Shown here: in pieces, positions 6,929-16,453 of the stretch
Layout: each line of letters starts with the position of its first letter
Numbering within the stretch: the first letter of the stretch is position 1
NCBI GenBank assembly: GCA_002383415.1
Contig: DFYU01000104.1
Coordinates: 12,606-52,828 of the forward strand
Length of the DNA: 40,223 nucleotides
Direction: 5' to 3'
Source of the DNA: Geobacter sp. UBA4074
GTDB lineage: Bacteria > Desulfobacterota > Desulfuromonadia > Geobacterales > Pseudopelobacteraceae
The notes under the pieces: generated by a model
Database searches by the model: none
Told to the model about the DNA's origin: nothing
The model's input: only the letters and a program-made list of their open reading frames with translations
Made by a program: the position numbers and the translations under genes

Positions 6929-9195
6929 CACACACCTCCCCAATACTGTCCCCAGCGCAGGCCAAAGCCCGCGCGATCCATGACCCGCACCTGCGGCTGC
7001 CAGCTACTCAAACCATCGCGCTCGGCACTGATCTCCACCGTGATGCGGTCGCCCAGCGCAGCGGCATCCAGCGCGGCCACTGCTGCCGTCCAGATAAAGG
7101 TTGTGCCGAGCAGTCCCGTTTCGGTGTGCGCCAGCACGCCATTGCGATTGCGGATGCGTAGCGTGTAGGTCACGCCCAGTTCCGGCCCGATGTCGCCTTC
7201 GTCTTGCTGCACGAGATAGGCGGTCTGCTGCGTGCGGTCGCGATGCGCCCACGCGACGGTGAGGTCACCGGCCACCACGGCAGGCTCGGTCTGGCCATTG
7301 AGGCGGATACGACCGGGTGGATACGGCAAAGCCTGCCGACCGGCCAGCACCATCGGCTGCCCATTGGCAGCCAACACAGGATCGCCCTGATCGGTCGACG
7401 TGCGAGGAATCGCGCCCACGAACACCGATTCGCCTGGAGCGCGCTCCGCACCTTCGGATGCCAGCCATTCGCCGACACCGATCAAACGAGTCCCCGAGGC
7501 ATGTGCTTGGGGTGTGGTGTCGAGCACGCCACGTGCGAGATCGATGGTCGCGTTGGCAGCATCAAAGGCCAGGACGGCAACGGCCTCTGCAATGGCCCCA
7601 TTGGCAGCCACCAGATACGCATAGTCGCCCACAGCCATTCTCTCCGGCTGGCTGATAGCCGTCACCGGCACACCGATTGCATCGACCTCGCTGGCAGGCA
7701 AGGCTACATCGAGCGTCAGCAGTGGTGCGTAGTCTTCGCCCACCACGGCAGCGAGATCGCCGCTCGTAGCACCGGTGGCCAGTTGCCAATTCAACTGCCC
7801 GGTGCCACCGGCGGCGGCCAGCGCACAGAGATAGGTGTCCGTATCGGTCAGGTAGGCCAGATCTGCGCGCGACAAACGCCGGGCCAGTTCCCAATACGGC
7901 ACCTCGACGGCCAGCACCAAGGAGGGCGGCAAAGGTTCGATGGTTGGCTCCTCGACGTGCGGTGGCGGGGGCGACAGCACGGTGTTGCTCATCCCGAACA
8001 CATCTTCCATGGCTTCGATGCGCCACTCGGCCGCGCCCAAGGTGTCGATGCCGGTGACGCGCACCACCATCTGATCCACACCCAAGCGCGGCCAGTTCAG
8101 CAGAAATACATCACCCGGCATCGGCGCACGCTCCAGCGTGTCGCGTGCAACCGTCAGACTCATCCGGGCCAGCGGCGAACCCAAGGCGCGCAGGTCGCGC
8201 AAGGCCAGTCGCGCAGCCAGTGGTCCGTAGTTAACACCCGGGTAGTCGCGGCGTTGATTGATCACGCCGCCTTGCAACTGGATGGCGGCCAGGTTCTCGA
8301 CCGTGACGGCGGCATCACCGCCGGTTTGCCAGTCGGTGTAGACCACGGTCAGTTCGTTGGGCAGCTCGCCCCACTGGGCGCGTTCGAAGCGTTCCAGCCG
8401 CACGATTTCGTCAGGCCCCAACTGCGGCAGGCTGTCGATCCAATAGTCGTCGCGCAGCAGCTTGAGCTCAAACGTGCCTTGCTCCGGGTCGGTGTAGAGG
8501 ATGCCGCCAATGTGGTCGATGACCTGGCCGATGAAGCTCTCGATGGGCTGCTGGCGCGTCCAGATCAGATTGAGACCAAAGCCCTCGCTCGACAGGGCCC
8601 ATGCCGCGTTCCAGAAACTCCAGCCGATGGTGCTCTGCGGATAGCCCATGCCCCAGTGCGGATCGGTGAGGCACTGCACCAGGATGTGCGCCGGGTTCAT
8701 GCCGACACTGATCTCACGGCCTTCGTCCTCATCCCAGGAGCGGACTTCGGCATTCCATTCCATCCACGGCGCATCGAACCAACCCGCTGTGAAGCGCCGG
8801 ACGCGCACTGCCCACGGTTTGATGTAGGGGTTGTTGGCCGCAAACAGGATCTTGCGTGCCACCAAGGACAGCACGCCCCGAAATGCCGGAATGGAACTGC
8901 CGAGGCGACTCACCAGGTAGTCGTTGCGTCCTTGCCCGGCATGACCAGAAAGCACATCGATGGTGCCGACCACGCCGCCTTCGCGCTCGTCACCGCCAAA
9001 CAGGGTTGGCTTGTTGATCGAGAGGCTGGTCAACCCGTGGCCGGTGGACAGCGGCGCGCGGTCGGCATCACCCCACGCGGTACGGTCGCCCATCTGGATT
9101 TCCTGCACGGCATCGACGGGCCCTTGGCATAGAGCCAGATGCAGTCCCATCCGGTAGCGGTAACCGACGGTTTGCTTCTTGCTGCTGCCACCCAT
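6928..9195 (-). CDS. tail tip / host-specificity protein (gpJ-like)
   Basis: A 755-residue protein at the place of lambda gpJ. The N-terminus begins MGGSSKKQTVGYRYRMGLHL and continues through the hub-type domain (ADRAPLSTG, SRLGSSIPAFRGVLS). The middle contains WGMGYPQSTIGWS and the second hub-like domain around residues 200-380. The last 350 residues look like fibronectin-type beta domains. It should form the distal tail tip that meets the cell surface. It is shorter than lambda gpJ (about 1130 residues) and belongs to a different branch. It overlaps the next small gene and the glycosyltransferase by one base each, so the block is translationally coupled. Confidence 0.85.
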   Translation of the reverse strand: MGGSSKKQTVGYRYRMGLHLALCQGPVDAVQEIQMGDRTAWGDADRAPLSTGHGLTSLSINKPTLFGGDEREGGVVGTIDVLSGHAGQGRNDYLVSRLGSSIPAFRGVLSLVARKILFAANNPYIKPWAVRVRRFTAGWFDAPWMEWNAEVRSWDEDEGREISVGMNPAHILVQCLTDPHWGMGYPQSTIGWSFWNAAWALSSEGFGLNLIWTRQQPIESFIGQVIDHIGGILYTDPEQGTFELKLLRDDYWIDSLPQLGPDEIVRLERFERAQWGELPNELTVVYTDWQTGGDAAVTVENLAAIQLQGGVINQRRDYPGVNYGPLAARLALRDLRALGSPLARMSLTVARDTLERAPMPGDVFLLNWPRLGVDQMVVRVTGIDTLGAAEWRIEAMEDVFGMSNTVLSPPPPHVEEPTIEPLPPSLVLAVEVPYWELARRLSRADLAYLTDTDTYLCALAAAGGTGQLNWQLATGATSGDLAAVVGEDYAPLLTLDVALPASEVDAIGVPVTAISQPERMAVGDYAYLVAANGAIAEAVAVLAFDAANATIDLARGVLDTTPQAHASGTRLIGVGEWLASEGAERAPGESVFVGAIPRTSTDQGDPVLAANGQPMVLAGRQALPYPPGRIRLNGQTEPAVVAGDLTVAWAHRDRTQQTAYLVQQDEGDIGPELGVTYTLRIRNRNGVLAHTETGLLGTTFIWTAAVAALDAAALGDRITVEISAERDGLSSWQPQVRVMDRAGFGLRWGQYWGGV

Positions 9196-9410
9196 CAGCC
9201 GTGCTCCTGCAGATTGGGATGCTGGCGAGCGTGCTCGACCACGCGCAGGGCCATCGCATCGCCTGTGGCCAGCAAGGTTTCGGCATCACAGCCATCGCGC
9301 AGGAACGTGCGAAAATCCAGACCGTGACGCGCAAACCATGTGCGCGTGCCGTTCACGCACAGGCCCACGGCGCGCACGTGATCGATGGTGATGACGGTCT
9401 GCGTGGTCAT
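9195..9410 (-). CDS. small hypothetical tail-region protein
   Basis: A 71-residue cytosolic-looking protein with no recognised domain. It begins MTTQTVITIDHVRAVGLCVNG and ends in a His-rich VVEHARQHPNLQEHG. The start overlaps the preceding stop by ATGA, and its own stop overlaps the tail tip start by one base. The tight coupling with tail tip genes makes it a tail-assembly or tip component by position only. It is not a shadow: it fills a gap between two coupled genes in the operon direction. Confidence 0.7.
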   Translation of the reverse strand: MTTQTVITIDHVRAVGLCVNGTRTWFARHGLDFRTFLRDGCDAETLLATGDAMALRVVEHARQHPNLQEHG

Positions 9411-9634
9411 TTCTTGCCACCTTTCTTCTTGATCGGGTCGGCTTCGAGGTCGCCATACCAGACGACGTTGGAGCCACGCAGCAGCACGGTGCCGAACACG
9501 ACGGGAATCGGTCGGCCTTCTTCTGCGGTGGGAGCATCGACGTCAGACAGGGACGCCGGTTTGGGTTCGGGCGGTTTCGGCGCGAGCGCGACCGAAACCA
9601 GCGCCGCCACCACGATGACGACGAGGTACCACAT
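9407..9634 (-). CDS. small tail tip protein with N-terminal hydrophobic helix
   Basis: A 75-residue protein. Residues 2-18 are one hydrophobic helix (WYLVVIVVAALVSVALA), followed by a proline-rich linker and a conserved-looking GRPIPVVFGTVLLRGSNVVW block. That block resembles the N-terminal region of J-like and GTA-type tip proteins, so this may be a separate N-terminal piece of the tip assembly. The end is lysine-rich (KKKGGKK). A CTGGAGA ribosome site precedes the ATG at 9634. Some phages also use such a helix to seal or interact with membrane, which is speculation here. Confidence 0.7.
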   Translation of the reverse strand: MWYLVVIVVAALVSVALAPKPPEPKPASLSDVDAPTAEEGRPIPVVFGTVLLRGSNVVWYGDLEADPIKKKGGKK

Positions 9635-9652
9635 GGCGATTTCTCCAGGGAT

Positions 9653-10441
9653 TCAGAACACGCCCGTCGAGAACGGGTTTTTGCTCGGGATGGCGGGAAA
9701 GCCGCCGTAGTTGTCGAGGTTGCCGAAGCGCGACTCGCACGTGGCCGTGCTGTGATCGCAGCCAACCGTCAGCAGCACCTCGGTGCCGACTTCAATGGCC
9801 ACCGGATAGAGCAACTCGACGCCGCCACCGTAGTCATTGACGATCATGTGGCGCGCACCTTCCGGGGTTTGCAGCCAGCCACCGGCCAAGCCACCACTGA
9901 CGCTGCCGGGCGTGCCACCGTCGAGATCGACGTTGCGGCCATTGCTGTTGCTCACCAAGGCGCTGGCAGAAATAGGTGAGGCACCACAGGCAGCCGAATA
10001 CAGCACATGGGAACACTTGCGGCTGTAGAGCCGCCGCAACCCGATGCGCTTGAGACTGACTTGCGCCGACTCGCAGCGAACGCGAGCCACATCGTCAGCG
10101 ACTTCGACGCCCAGCACCCGGCCCATCCAGCGCGTGCCGGAGATCCACCAGTAGTCGCCCCAGTTATCGCGCCGTCCGATGCGCAGGGTGATCGAGGTGG
10201 TGTCGCCGGTCAGCGAGTTGGCGAGCAGGTGACGCACCAGATCGCAGTTCGGCGGCAGTTTCAGATCCAAGCCAGCCTTAGCAGCTTCAGCACCCAGCGC
10301 CAGTTCGTTGCGTTCCAAGGCCAGGCTCTTGTAGAGGTTGCCATCCAGATCAACATCGAATTCGTGCGGCGTCAGATAGAACTGCGCGCTGTTGCTGGCG
10401 AAGGCGTATAGCTCGACTTCCAGCAATGGGTTCTGGCTCAT
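9653..10441 (-). CDS. tail hub protein, DUF2163/BR0599 family, probable Fe-S site
   Basis: A 262-residue protein that I recognise as the phage BR0599/DUF2163 hub family, comparable in position to lambda gpL. The C-terminal motif CDHSTATCESRFGNLDNYGG is characteristic. Four cysteines, C143, C152, C228 and C235, are spaced 9 and 7 apart; as I recall, lambda gpL binds a [4Fe-4S] cluster through cysteines at 173, 182, 205 and 212, with the same two spacings. So an Fe-S cluster in this hub is likely, though it is inferred. Two more cysteines (C66, C123) lie in the N-terminal domain. The protein should join the tail tube to the tip. Confidence 0.85.
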   Translation of the reverse strand: MSQNPLLEVELYAFASNSAQFYLTPHEFDVDLDGNLYKSLALERNELALGAEAAKAGLDLKLPPNCDLVRHLLANSLTGDTTSITLRIGRRDNWGDYWWISGTRWMGRVLGVEVADDVARVRCESAQVSLKRIGLRRLYSRKCSHVLYSAACGASPISASALVSNSNGRNVDLDGGTPGSVSGGLAGGWLQTPEGARHMIVNDYGGGVELLYPVAIEVGTEVLLTVGCDHSTATCESRFGNLDNYGGFPAIPSKNPFSTGVF

Positions 10442-10446
10442 CGTGC

Positions 10447-12030
10447 TTACTCTCCCTCGTAGGTTTGACGGTCATTGCCGCGCGGTTCGGGCAACTGGCG
10501 CGCGGTCAAGGTGATCTCCAGCAGCGTCGGGCTGTGCCAGTACAGATCGACTGCGTCGTGGTCGAGGCGGCAGCGCACGAGGCGAATGACGCGGCTGCCT
10601 GCGGGCACCCAGTCGTCGAGACCCGAGCGCAGCACCAGCACACCGCCTTGATCCAGATGGCAGGTCGCCGTCAGGGCGTACTGCCGATAGCCGTCTGGAT
10701 GCACGATCAAGCAAGCGGCGGGGCGATGCCAAAAATCCGAAATTCGCGCGGAGATGTCTTTGCCATCCACGCGCAGGAAGCCATCCTCGGGATCGGCTTC
10801 GACGGTCACCCACAGGATCGGGGCCAAGCCATCGGGCATCCAGAAGGCTTCCAGACGGCCTTGGGTGCGCCACAACCGCGCTCGCCAGATTTCGATTTCA
10901 TCGAGTGAGCTGGCCAGATAGCGCCGCCGCAAAGTTGTCGTCGCCCACGGATCGTCCCGGCGCACCCACGGATCTGCAGGCGAGAAGTCTTGGCGGGTGA
11001 TCGTGGCTTGAGCTGCGGCCGTCGGATCGTCACGCCAGTTGCCATCTGGCCAGACCGGGATCTCGTCGAGCCATGGGTCATCGAGAACATCCTGGTCGGG
11101 CAGTGGCGCAGGCTGGATCTGTGTGGGGATGTTGCCGCCGACCATACCGGGTACCCACTGCGTGAGATCCGCCGGGTCGATGGCTTTGCCCCACACCAAG
11201 GGCATGATGGTGCTGCCCACGGCTGCGGCGCGTGCCAAGGGCTCCGTCAGCCACAGCAGATCGCTTTCCACACGCTCAAGTTGGGCGATCTGCCAGCCAT
11301 CGGCGGCGATGATCAAAATCCAGCGGCCATTGTTCTCCGTTTCCTGCCAGCCCTGCACCCCGTCGTAGGTCAGATGCACATTGGCCGAGAGTGGCCCGAA
11401 CTGTCGCCCGTCAGCGTCCGTCACGCTGAGCGCCAGTGCGCCACGTTCGCAGGACTCGGTCAGGTGCACCGCGTACTGCGGCAGCGGCCACAGCGCCATT
11501 TGACCGAGATGATCGGCCAGCCAGTCGGCCACCAGGGCATCGGTCTTTCGGGCGTTGCCCACCTTGTAGGTGAGCCAGCGCCGAGGAACACGTCGGCGTG
11601 CCTGACGGGATTCGTTGCCACTGGCCAGCCGTGTGACGCTGGTCTGCCACTCCAGCCGTTCCACAAGGGGCTCCATCCAATCATGACGGAAGGCAAACAC
11701 GCCGCGTTGCGCATCCGGCCAAGGCTGGTCGCCGAAGGCATCCATACCGGTGGCGACGATGGCGCTCGAGGCCGTATCCCGGCGCAACACTTCGACCAGA
11801 AAAATCGGCGCATCGATGGGTGGCCAAGGGCCCACCAAGGATTCCGCCAGCAGGCTGGCCGCCAGATTGGGCGGCAGCGGAGCGACAGCTGTTTCCGGCG
11901 TGAAGCTGGCTGCGCTCGCCCCGAAAGTGGCGTGCGAGAGCACTTCACCCTGGAAGGCGGGCAGTTCGCTTCCAGGCGTCGGCTTGCTGGAAACCTCCGC
12001 GAGGTCTTGAACGACGACGCGATCCGTCAT
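10447..12030 (-). CDS. large minor tail protein
   Basis: A 527-residue protein at the tip end of the tail module, directly before the hub gene. It has no membrane helix and many Trp-rich strands. The middle (residues 300-380) has an unusual D/W/P-rich stretch, with DDPWLDEIPVWPDGNW and later RRDDPWATTTLRR. I do not know its domain. Related prophages of this type carry a protein of similar size between the lectin-like gene and the hub. It starts at an ATG in an ATGA overlap with the stop of the preceding gene, so the two are coupled. A structural tail role is inferred from position. Confidence 0.75.
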   Translation of the reverse strand: MTDRVVVQDLAEVSSKPTPGSELPAFQGEVLSHATFGASAASFTPETAVAPLPPNLAASLLAESLVGPWPPIDAPIFLVEVLRRDTASSAIVATGMDAFGDQPWPDAQRGVFAFRHDWMEPLVERLEWQTSVTRLASGNESRQARRRVPRRWLTYKVGNARKTDALVADWLADHLGQMALWPLPQYAVHLTESCERGALALSVTDADGRQFGPLSANVHLTYDGVQGWQETENNGRWILIIAADGWQIAQLERVESDLLWLTEPLARAAAVGSTIMPLVWGKAIDPADLTQWVPGMVGGNIPTQIQPAPLPDQDVLDDPWLDEIPVWPDGNWRDDPTAAAQATITRQDFSPADPWVRRDDPWATTTLRRRYLASSLDEIEIWRARLWRTQGRLEAFWMPDGLAPILWVTVEADPEDGFLRVDGKDISARISDFWHRPAACLIVHPDGYRQYALTATCHLDQGGVLVLRSGLDDWVPAGSRVIRLVRCRLDHDAVDLYWHSPTLLEITLTARQLPEPRGNDRQTYEGE

Positions 12031-13085
12031 GCCGACTCCACGCCGAACTCAGCGGCATTGAAGGCGGCCTCCGTCCACTGCACGTTGCCGTTCGGGTTGC
12101 GTTCGAACAGCGTGCTCTGCCAGGCCAGTTGCTCCTGCAGAATGATGTCGGTGCTGACGGTGCTTTGCGCACCACTGACCACGAGGCCTTTGACCTTGCC
12201 CAGACCGGCGTCGGTCTTGCGGGCCAGCATCGTGAGCTGGACGCCATAGATGGCGGGCGTGGCCATCACCGGCAACGGCTCGACATCGAAGGACTGGCGC
12301 AACCCCACGTTCTGTGCATTGATCGTCGTATCTTCGTCCTCGTCGCTCACGGCTTCCCAGGCAGCGTTACCGACCGGGCTGGCCGTCCACTGGTTCAGGC
12401 TGCCATCGGCCTGTGCCTGCAAGGCATCGACGCGCACATCACCGAGAAAGGTGTTGTTGATCGTGCCGCTGGTGTCGGCGATGTAGAAGTCGTCGACGTC
12501 GATGGTGAGCGGGCACGACTGGCCCGGAACCGCACCGACAAATGCTGTCAGCAGTTGGCCACCACCTCGAATGGTGTTCTGCGCCGTCATCTGGATGGCC
12601 AGGATGCCGTTGATGCGCACTGACAGAATGCCGTTGCTGGTGCCCTGCGTGACCTGCAACTCGATGTAGTGCCAGCCGCGCGCCGGAGCGCTGGCAACTG
12701 AGACAGAGATCAACTGGTCGTAGCCGTATTGCCAGCGGTAGAGCTTGAGCCGACCGTCCTCGCCAATTTTCACGAGATGCGCGACCTGCGAGTTGGCATC
12801 GCGCACGCCGAGCAGCAAGGGCTCGGTGTAGGTGTTCTGGTACGACACCACGCGAATCGCCGCACCGACGATCAGACTGGTCTTGGTGGCGTCGAGGTTC
12901 TTGACGTAGCCACCACCCGAGCCCTCTGGCAATCGCAATGCATAGGACGAAGGACGGCGGCCATTGATGCGCGTCGCCTGCGGCGAAAGATACGCCGCCT
13001 TGCCACGTGCGAGCCACGGATCGCCAAAGCTGTCCACGGCCTGTGGGTCGTAGTGATCGAAACCGTCGATGAACAGAAGTGCCAT
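12027..13085 (-). CDS. tail protein with concanavalin A-like jelly-roll domain
   Basis: A 352-residue protein. The start MALLFIDGFDHYDP is typical of phage tail proteins with a lectin-like beta sandwich, in which an exposed domain covers about residues 50-220: regular strands such as GWHYIELQVTQG, GILSVRINGIL and PLTIDVDDFYIADT fit a LamG or ConA fold. Such proteins often bind glycans at the cell surface. It lies between the tape measure and the coupled tail tip genes, unlike lambda, which has gpM here. The next gene starts within its stop codon (ATGA). The fold call comes from sequence pattern and is moderately sure; the ligand is unknown. Confidence 0.75.
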   Translation of the reverse strand: MALLFIDGFDHYDPQAVDSFGDPWLARGKAAYLSPQATRINGRRPSSYALRLPEGSGGGYVKNLDATKTSLIVGAAIRVVSYQNTYTEPLLLGVRDANSQVAHLVKIGEDGRLKLYRWQYGYDQLISVSVASAPARGWHYIELQVTQGTSNGILSVRINGILAIQMTAQNTIRGGGQLLTAFVGAVPGQSCPLTIDVDDFYIADTSGTINNTFLGDVRVDALQAQADGSLNQWTASPVGNAAWEAVSDEDEDTTINAQNVGLRQSFDVEPLPVMATPAIYGVQLTMLARKTDAGLGKVKGLVVSGAQSTVSTDIILQEQLAWQSTLFERNPNGNVQWTEAAFNAAEFGVESA

Positions 13086-13103
13086 TGGACTTTCCCCTGA
13101 AAT

Positions 13104-15809
13104 TCAGCCTTGCAGCGCCGCACGGATGGCCCGTGCATTGCGCCCGATGATGTTGACGATGACTTTCTCTCCGGCAGGCGACTGCAGGTGGTCGTGGGTG
13201 ACGCCCGGATCGACCGCGTTGACGATGCGCACCGCCTGATTCATCTGCGGCTGCGCGGGCGGCACTTTCACCTCCGGTACCAGCCCTCCCGCTGCGAAGG
13301 CCAGTTCGCCACCCTTGAAACGTGGGCCTGCCGACAAGCCGTTGAGCGAATCGAGGAAGGCCACACCGACTTGGCGCACGGCGGCCGCCCGCACCACGTA
13401 CTCGCCTGCGGACAGACGCGCCGGGATCGAATCCGAGGTGGCGCTGCCTGGCCCGGAGACCAGACCGCCTCCCGCGAACTTCTTGATGCCACCCAAGAGC
13501 GCCATCACAGCGGCGACCATGGCTACCATCGCGGCCACCGCGAGTGCAGGGCCAACGTAGGGAATGGAAGCCTGCGACGCCGCCGCCCCGGCTCCCGCCT
13601 TGGCTGCATCCATCGAAACCACGGCGGTGGTTTCGGTGGTCTTTTGGGCGACCTTGGCGGCGCTGGCCGCCGCATCGACGGTCTGCTCTTGCTGGATGAA
13701 GCCGAGCTTGAGCGCCAGCATCCGCGCCTGCATGGCGATCCACTGCTGAAACGGCTGAATCACGATCTGCTGCAGGAAGGCATCGGCCACTTGCTGAAAG
13801 ATGCTCGCCAAGGCACTGCGCCAAGTCTGTGCGCCGGTGATCATGCCGTTGAGCGCGCCACCGAAACTCTCGCCGATGCGGTTCCACAGAGGGGCCATTT
13901 CATCGACCGTGAGCTTGGTGCGATCCAACTCGTTGCGCCACGCCTGCACGCGAATCACCGCATCCGGCCCGATGGCCTGCGCGGCTTGCTGCATGGTCGG
14001 CAACAGGCGCTCCATCTCGGTGGCTGATTGCTGTTGCAAGGCCACGATCTGCTGACGCGCCTGTGCTTCGGTTAGCAGCCCAGCCTGCTGCTGGGTCTGA
14101 ATGGCCTCCTGCGCATTACGCAGACGCTCGGTAACCTGCCGCCATTGGGCTTCGAGCGCCGCCAGATTGGCCTGCGCCGCCTTCACATTGATCAGCCGGT
14201 CGACGAGCGACACACCGTCGGTATCGCTTTCTGCCGCCAGTCGCGCCCGCAGATCGCGGTAGCTGCGCTTGATGGCAGCTTGTCGGTCAGCATCGGTAGC
14301 CGTGCCGGTGATCTGTGCCAGTTCCTCACGGGCCTGCGCCAAGGCGTCGGCCAATTCGCGCTCGGCTTGTGCTGCCTTGCGGGCATTGGCCTGCTCGATG
14401 TCTGTGCGCCGGTTGTTGAGCGTGATCAGGTCGGCTTCCGCCTTGGCGACCTCGGCCTTGGCTTTCAGTCGGTCGTTTTCCGATTTGCCGGTATTGGCGA
14501 CTTGCTGACTGCGGGCCAGCTCCTGCTGCTTGCGGGCAATCTCGGCATCAACCTCGCGCTGCTCGATGGCTGTTTTCTGCGTGTAGTAGTCGCGCACCGA
14601 TACCAGACGGTCTTCGAGTGCAGCGTCCAGCGCAGTTTGTTGCCGGGTCAGACCGTCCTTGAGCAGGGTGAACTCGGCGTCCAGCTGCGCTTTTATCAGC
14701 GTGGTTTGCGCGCCGGTCGTGTCCTGCGCAGGCTTGGCGGCCTTGGGCTTGGTCAGGCGTTGAAGCAGTTCCGGATCGGCCTGGATCTTGGGTGCCTTGA
14801 CCTCGATGGGCTTGGGGTCGAACAGGCTGTCACGGAAGGATGCCAGTTCATCCAGCCGTTTGACCAGATTGCCTTTGAGGTCGGCAATGATGGCCTTGGC
14901 CCCATCGGTGTTGCCCTTGAGCGCCTCGACCGCCGCCGCCACACCGGCACCAATGGCCTCGCCCAAGGCGACGAAGGCCTTGCCGACGGTGGCGGCACCG
15001 AGGGCCAGGGTCTTGAGCACCAACACCACGCCATCCAGGATCGCGCGCAGTGTGCCGCCTTGCTTGGCCGACTCGACCATGCCACCGGCCATATCGTTCA
15101 GGGCGGGCAGCAAGGACGCGATGATCTGGTTGCCAATGCTCTGGGTGGCCAGTTTCAGCTTGTCGAGGGCATCGTTGAAGTTGCCCGCCTGCGCCGCCGT
15201 TTCGCTGCTCATCTGCACGCCGAGCGCCTGCATCTCGGCAGCCAACTCGTTGATGCCGTCGCGCCCCTGATTCAGGAACGGGATCAGCTCGGCTCCCGAC
15301 TTGCCGAACAGTTGCACGGCCAGCGCAGTCTTTTCTGCGCCATCGGGCATGGCCTTGAAGCGCTCGGCCAGATCGAGCAGCACCTGATCGGTGGCCCGCA
15401 GGGTGCCATCCTGGTTCTTGAACTCGACACCCACGGCGGAGAATCCGCGCGCGGCATCTTCCGACCCAGTCGCGGCTTCCAGCATCGTGGTGGACAGCTT
15501 GCGCAAGCCCTTCTCGAACGATTCGCCGGACACACCGGACTGCTCGGCTGCCGGTTTCCATACCGAAAGGGTCTCGACGCTGACACCGACACGTTGCGAC
15601 ATCTCGTCCAGCGCATCACCAGTGTCGATAGCCGATTTGACCATCGCGGTTAGACCGGCCACGGAGACAGCCACCCCGAGGTTGGCCAGCACGCCGTTGA
15701 CGCTCTTGGCCGTATCGGTGAGGCCGCCCAGCCCGCGCTTGATCGAGTCGAAAGCGGTCTTGGTCTGGTCGACGGCACTGATCAGGATTTGGGCACGGTT
15801 GCTTGCCAT
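13104..15809 (-). CDS. tail tape measure protein
   Basis: A 901-residue protein and the longest in the prophage. The N-terminus (residues 1-230) has the classical tape-measure pattern with ISAVDQTKTAFDSIKRGLGG, the MSQRVGVSVETLSVW block and the LFGKSGAELIPFLNQG motif. Residues 380-600 are long charged helices, probably coiled coil. The C-terminal part has hydrophobic segments (PALAVAAMVAMVAAVMALLG) and the common GGGLVSGPGSATSDSIPARL end that interacts with the tip. By the usual ruler of about 0.15 nm per residue, a tail of roughly 135 nm is expected. Its start overlaps the preceding stop by one base. Confidence 0.95.
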   Translation of the reverse strand: MASNRAQILISAVDQTKTAFDSIKRGLGGLTDTAKSVNGVLANLGVAVSVAGLTAMVKSAIDTGDALDEMSQRVGVSVETLSVWKPAAEQSGVSGESFEKGLRKLSTTMLEAATGSEDAARGFSAVGVEFKNQDGTLRATDQVLLDLAERFKAMPDGAEKTALAVQLFGKSGAELIPFLNQGRDGINELAAEMQALGVQMSSETAAQAGNFNDALDKLKLATQSIGNQIIASLLPALNDMAGGMVESAKQGGTLRAILDGVVLVLKTLALGAATVGKAFVALGEAIGAGVAAAVEALKGNTDGAKAIIADLKGNLVKRLDELASFRDSLFDPKPIEVKAPKIQADPELLQRLTKPKAAKPAQDTTGAQTTLIKAQLDAEFTLLKDGLTRQQTALDAALEDRLVSVRDYYTQKTAIEQREVDAEIARKQQELARSQQVANTGKSENDRLKAKAEVAKAEADLITLNNRRTDIEQANARKAAQAERELADALAQAREELAQITGTATDADRQAAIKRSYRDLRARLAAESDTDGVSLVDRLINVKAAQANLAALEAQWRQVTERLRNAQEAIQTQQQAGLLTEAQARQQIVALQQQSATEMERLLPTMQQAAQAIGPDAVIRVQAWRNELDRTKLTVDEMAPLWNRIGESFGGALNGMITGAQTWRSALASIFQQVADAFLQQIVIQPFQQWIAMQARMLALKLGFIQQEQTVDAAASAAKVAQKTTETTAVVSMDAAKAGAGAAASQASIPYVGPALAVAAMVAMVAAVMALLGGIKKFAGGGLVSGPGSATSDSIPARLSAGEYVVRAAAVRQVGVAFLDSLNGLSAGPRFKGGELAFAAGGLVPEVKVPPAQPQMNQAVRIVNAVDPGVTHDHLQSPAGEKVIVNIIGRNARAIRAALQG

Positions 15810-16450
15810 CAGACTTTGTCCAGTTCTTGTTGAATCGCCCGAGCCAGTGCAGGCAAGGCGCGTTGCACGCCACCCGCCAGATTCAGTCGTCGTTTGAGAT
15901 CGACGCGCTTGACCAGCACGGCGATGGGAATCTCCTGGCCACGCTTGATCTGCTTGGCCCCGGTACGACCACGCTCGGCACGCTTGAAGCGGCCCAGCTG
16001 CCCGGCGTTCTCTTTGATGTTCTCGGCCATCAGCAGCACGCGACCGTTCTTCTCGATAAAGAAGGCATTGCCCGAGCGCATCAGGCCGTCAATGACCGCC
16101 TTGAAGCGCTTTGGGCCGATGCGCCCGGGCAGCAGCGGTATCAGCAAATTGCCGCTCACCGTGCCGCCTTTTTCATGCAGACCGAGCCAAGGAATCTTGC
16201 TGCCCACCAGCAAGGCGGGCAGCTGCTCCGGCTTCTTGTCGAACACCTTCACGCCCATCGAGGAGATGAAGCTGTTGCGCTTGACGGTGAAGGCACTGCG
16301 CATCTCGGATCGCGCCGCATCACGCACTTCACGCCCGCCCGATTGCATGCCCTTGGCGACAGCGGTGTGGATGGCACGACGCCGCTCGGTGCTCCACGCC
16401 GCCAACTGGCGCGGGTCCAACAAGCCGGTGGTGGTGAGCGAGAGACGCAT
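15809..16450 (-). CDS. minor tail protein (DUF6441-like)
   Basis: A 213-residue basic protein. It begins MRLSLTTTGLLDPRQLAAW and contains KIPWLGLHEKGGTVSG, similar to the HK97 gp10/gpZ-like tail-completion fold, in which a helical N-terminus is followed by a small beta domain. I recall the family as DUF6441. It sits between the tail-assembly chaperones and the tape measure, with a three-base gap from the first and a one-base overlap with the second. It probably joins the tape measure or tube end, by position. The C-terminus is arginine/lysine-rich. Confidence 0.75.
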   Translation of the reverse strand: MRLSLTTTGLLDPRQLAAWSTERRRAIHTAVAKGMQSGGREVRDAARSEMRSAFTVKRNSFISSMGVKVFDKKPEQLPALLVGSKIPWLGLHEKGGTVSGNLLIPLLPGRIGPKRFKAVIDGLMRSGNAFFIEKNGRVLLMAENIKENAGQLGRFKRAERGRTGAKQIKRGQEIPIAVLVKRVDLKRRLNLAGGVQRALPALARAIQQELDKV

Positions 16451-16453
16451 GGG

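Noticed and set aside
7204..9132. A 642-codon plus-strand open frame
   Set aside because: It is fully antisense to the tail tip gene, has no ribosome site and has His/Gln/Arg-rich content typical of antisense frames in high-GC genes.
12439..13887. A 482-codon minus-strand frame
   Set aside because: Overlaps the tape measure and the lectin-like tail gene in another frame; arginine-rich composition shows it is a shadow.
14145..15653. A 502-codon plus-strand open frame
   Set aside because: Antisense to the tape measure gene; low-complexity Gly/Leu/Arg content and no coupling with any neighbour.
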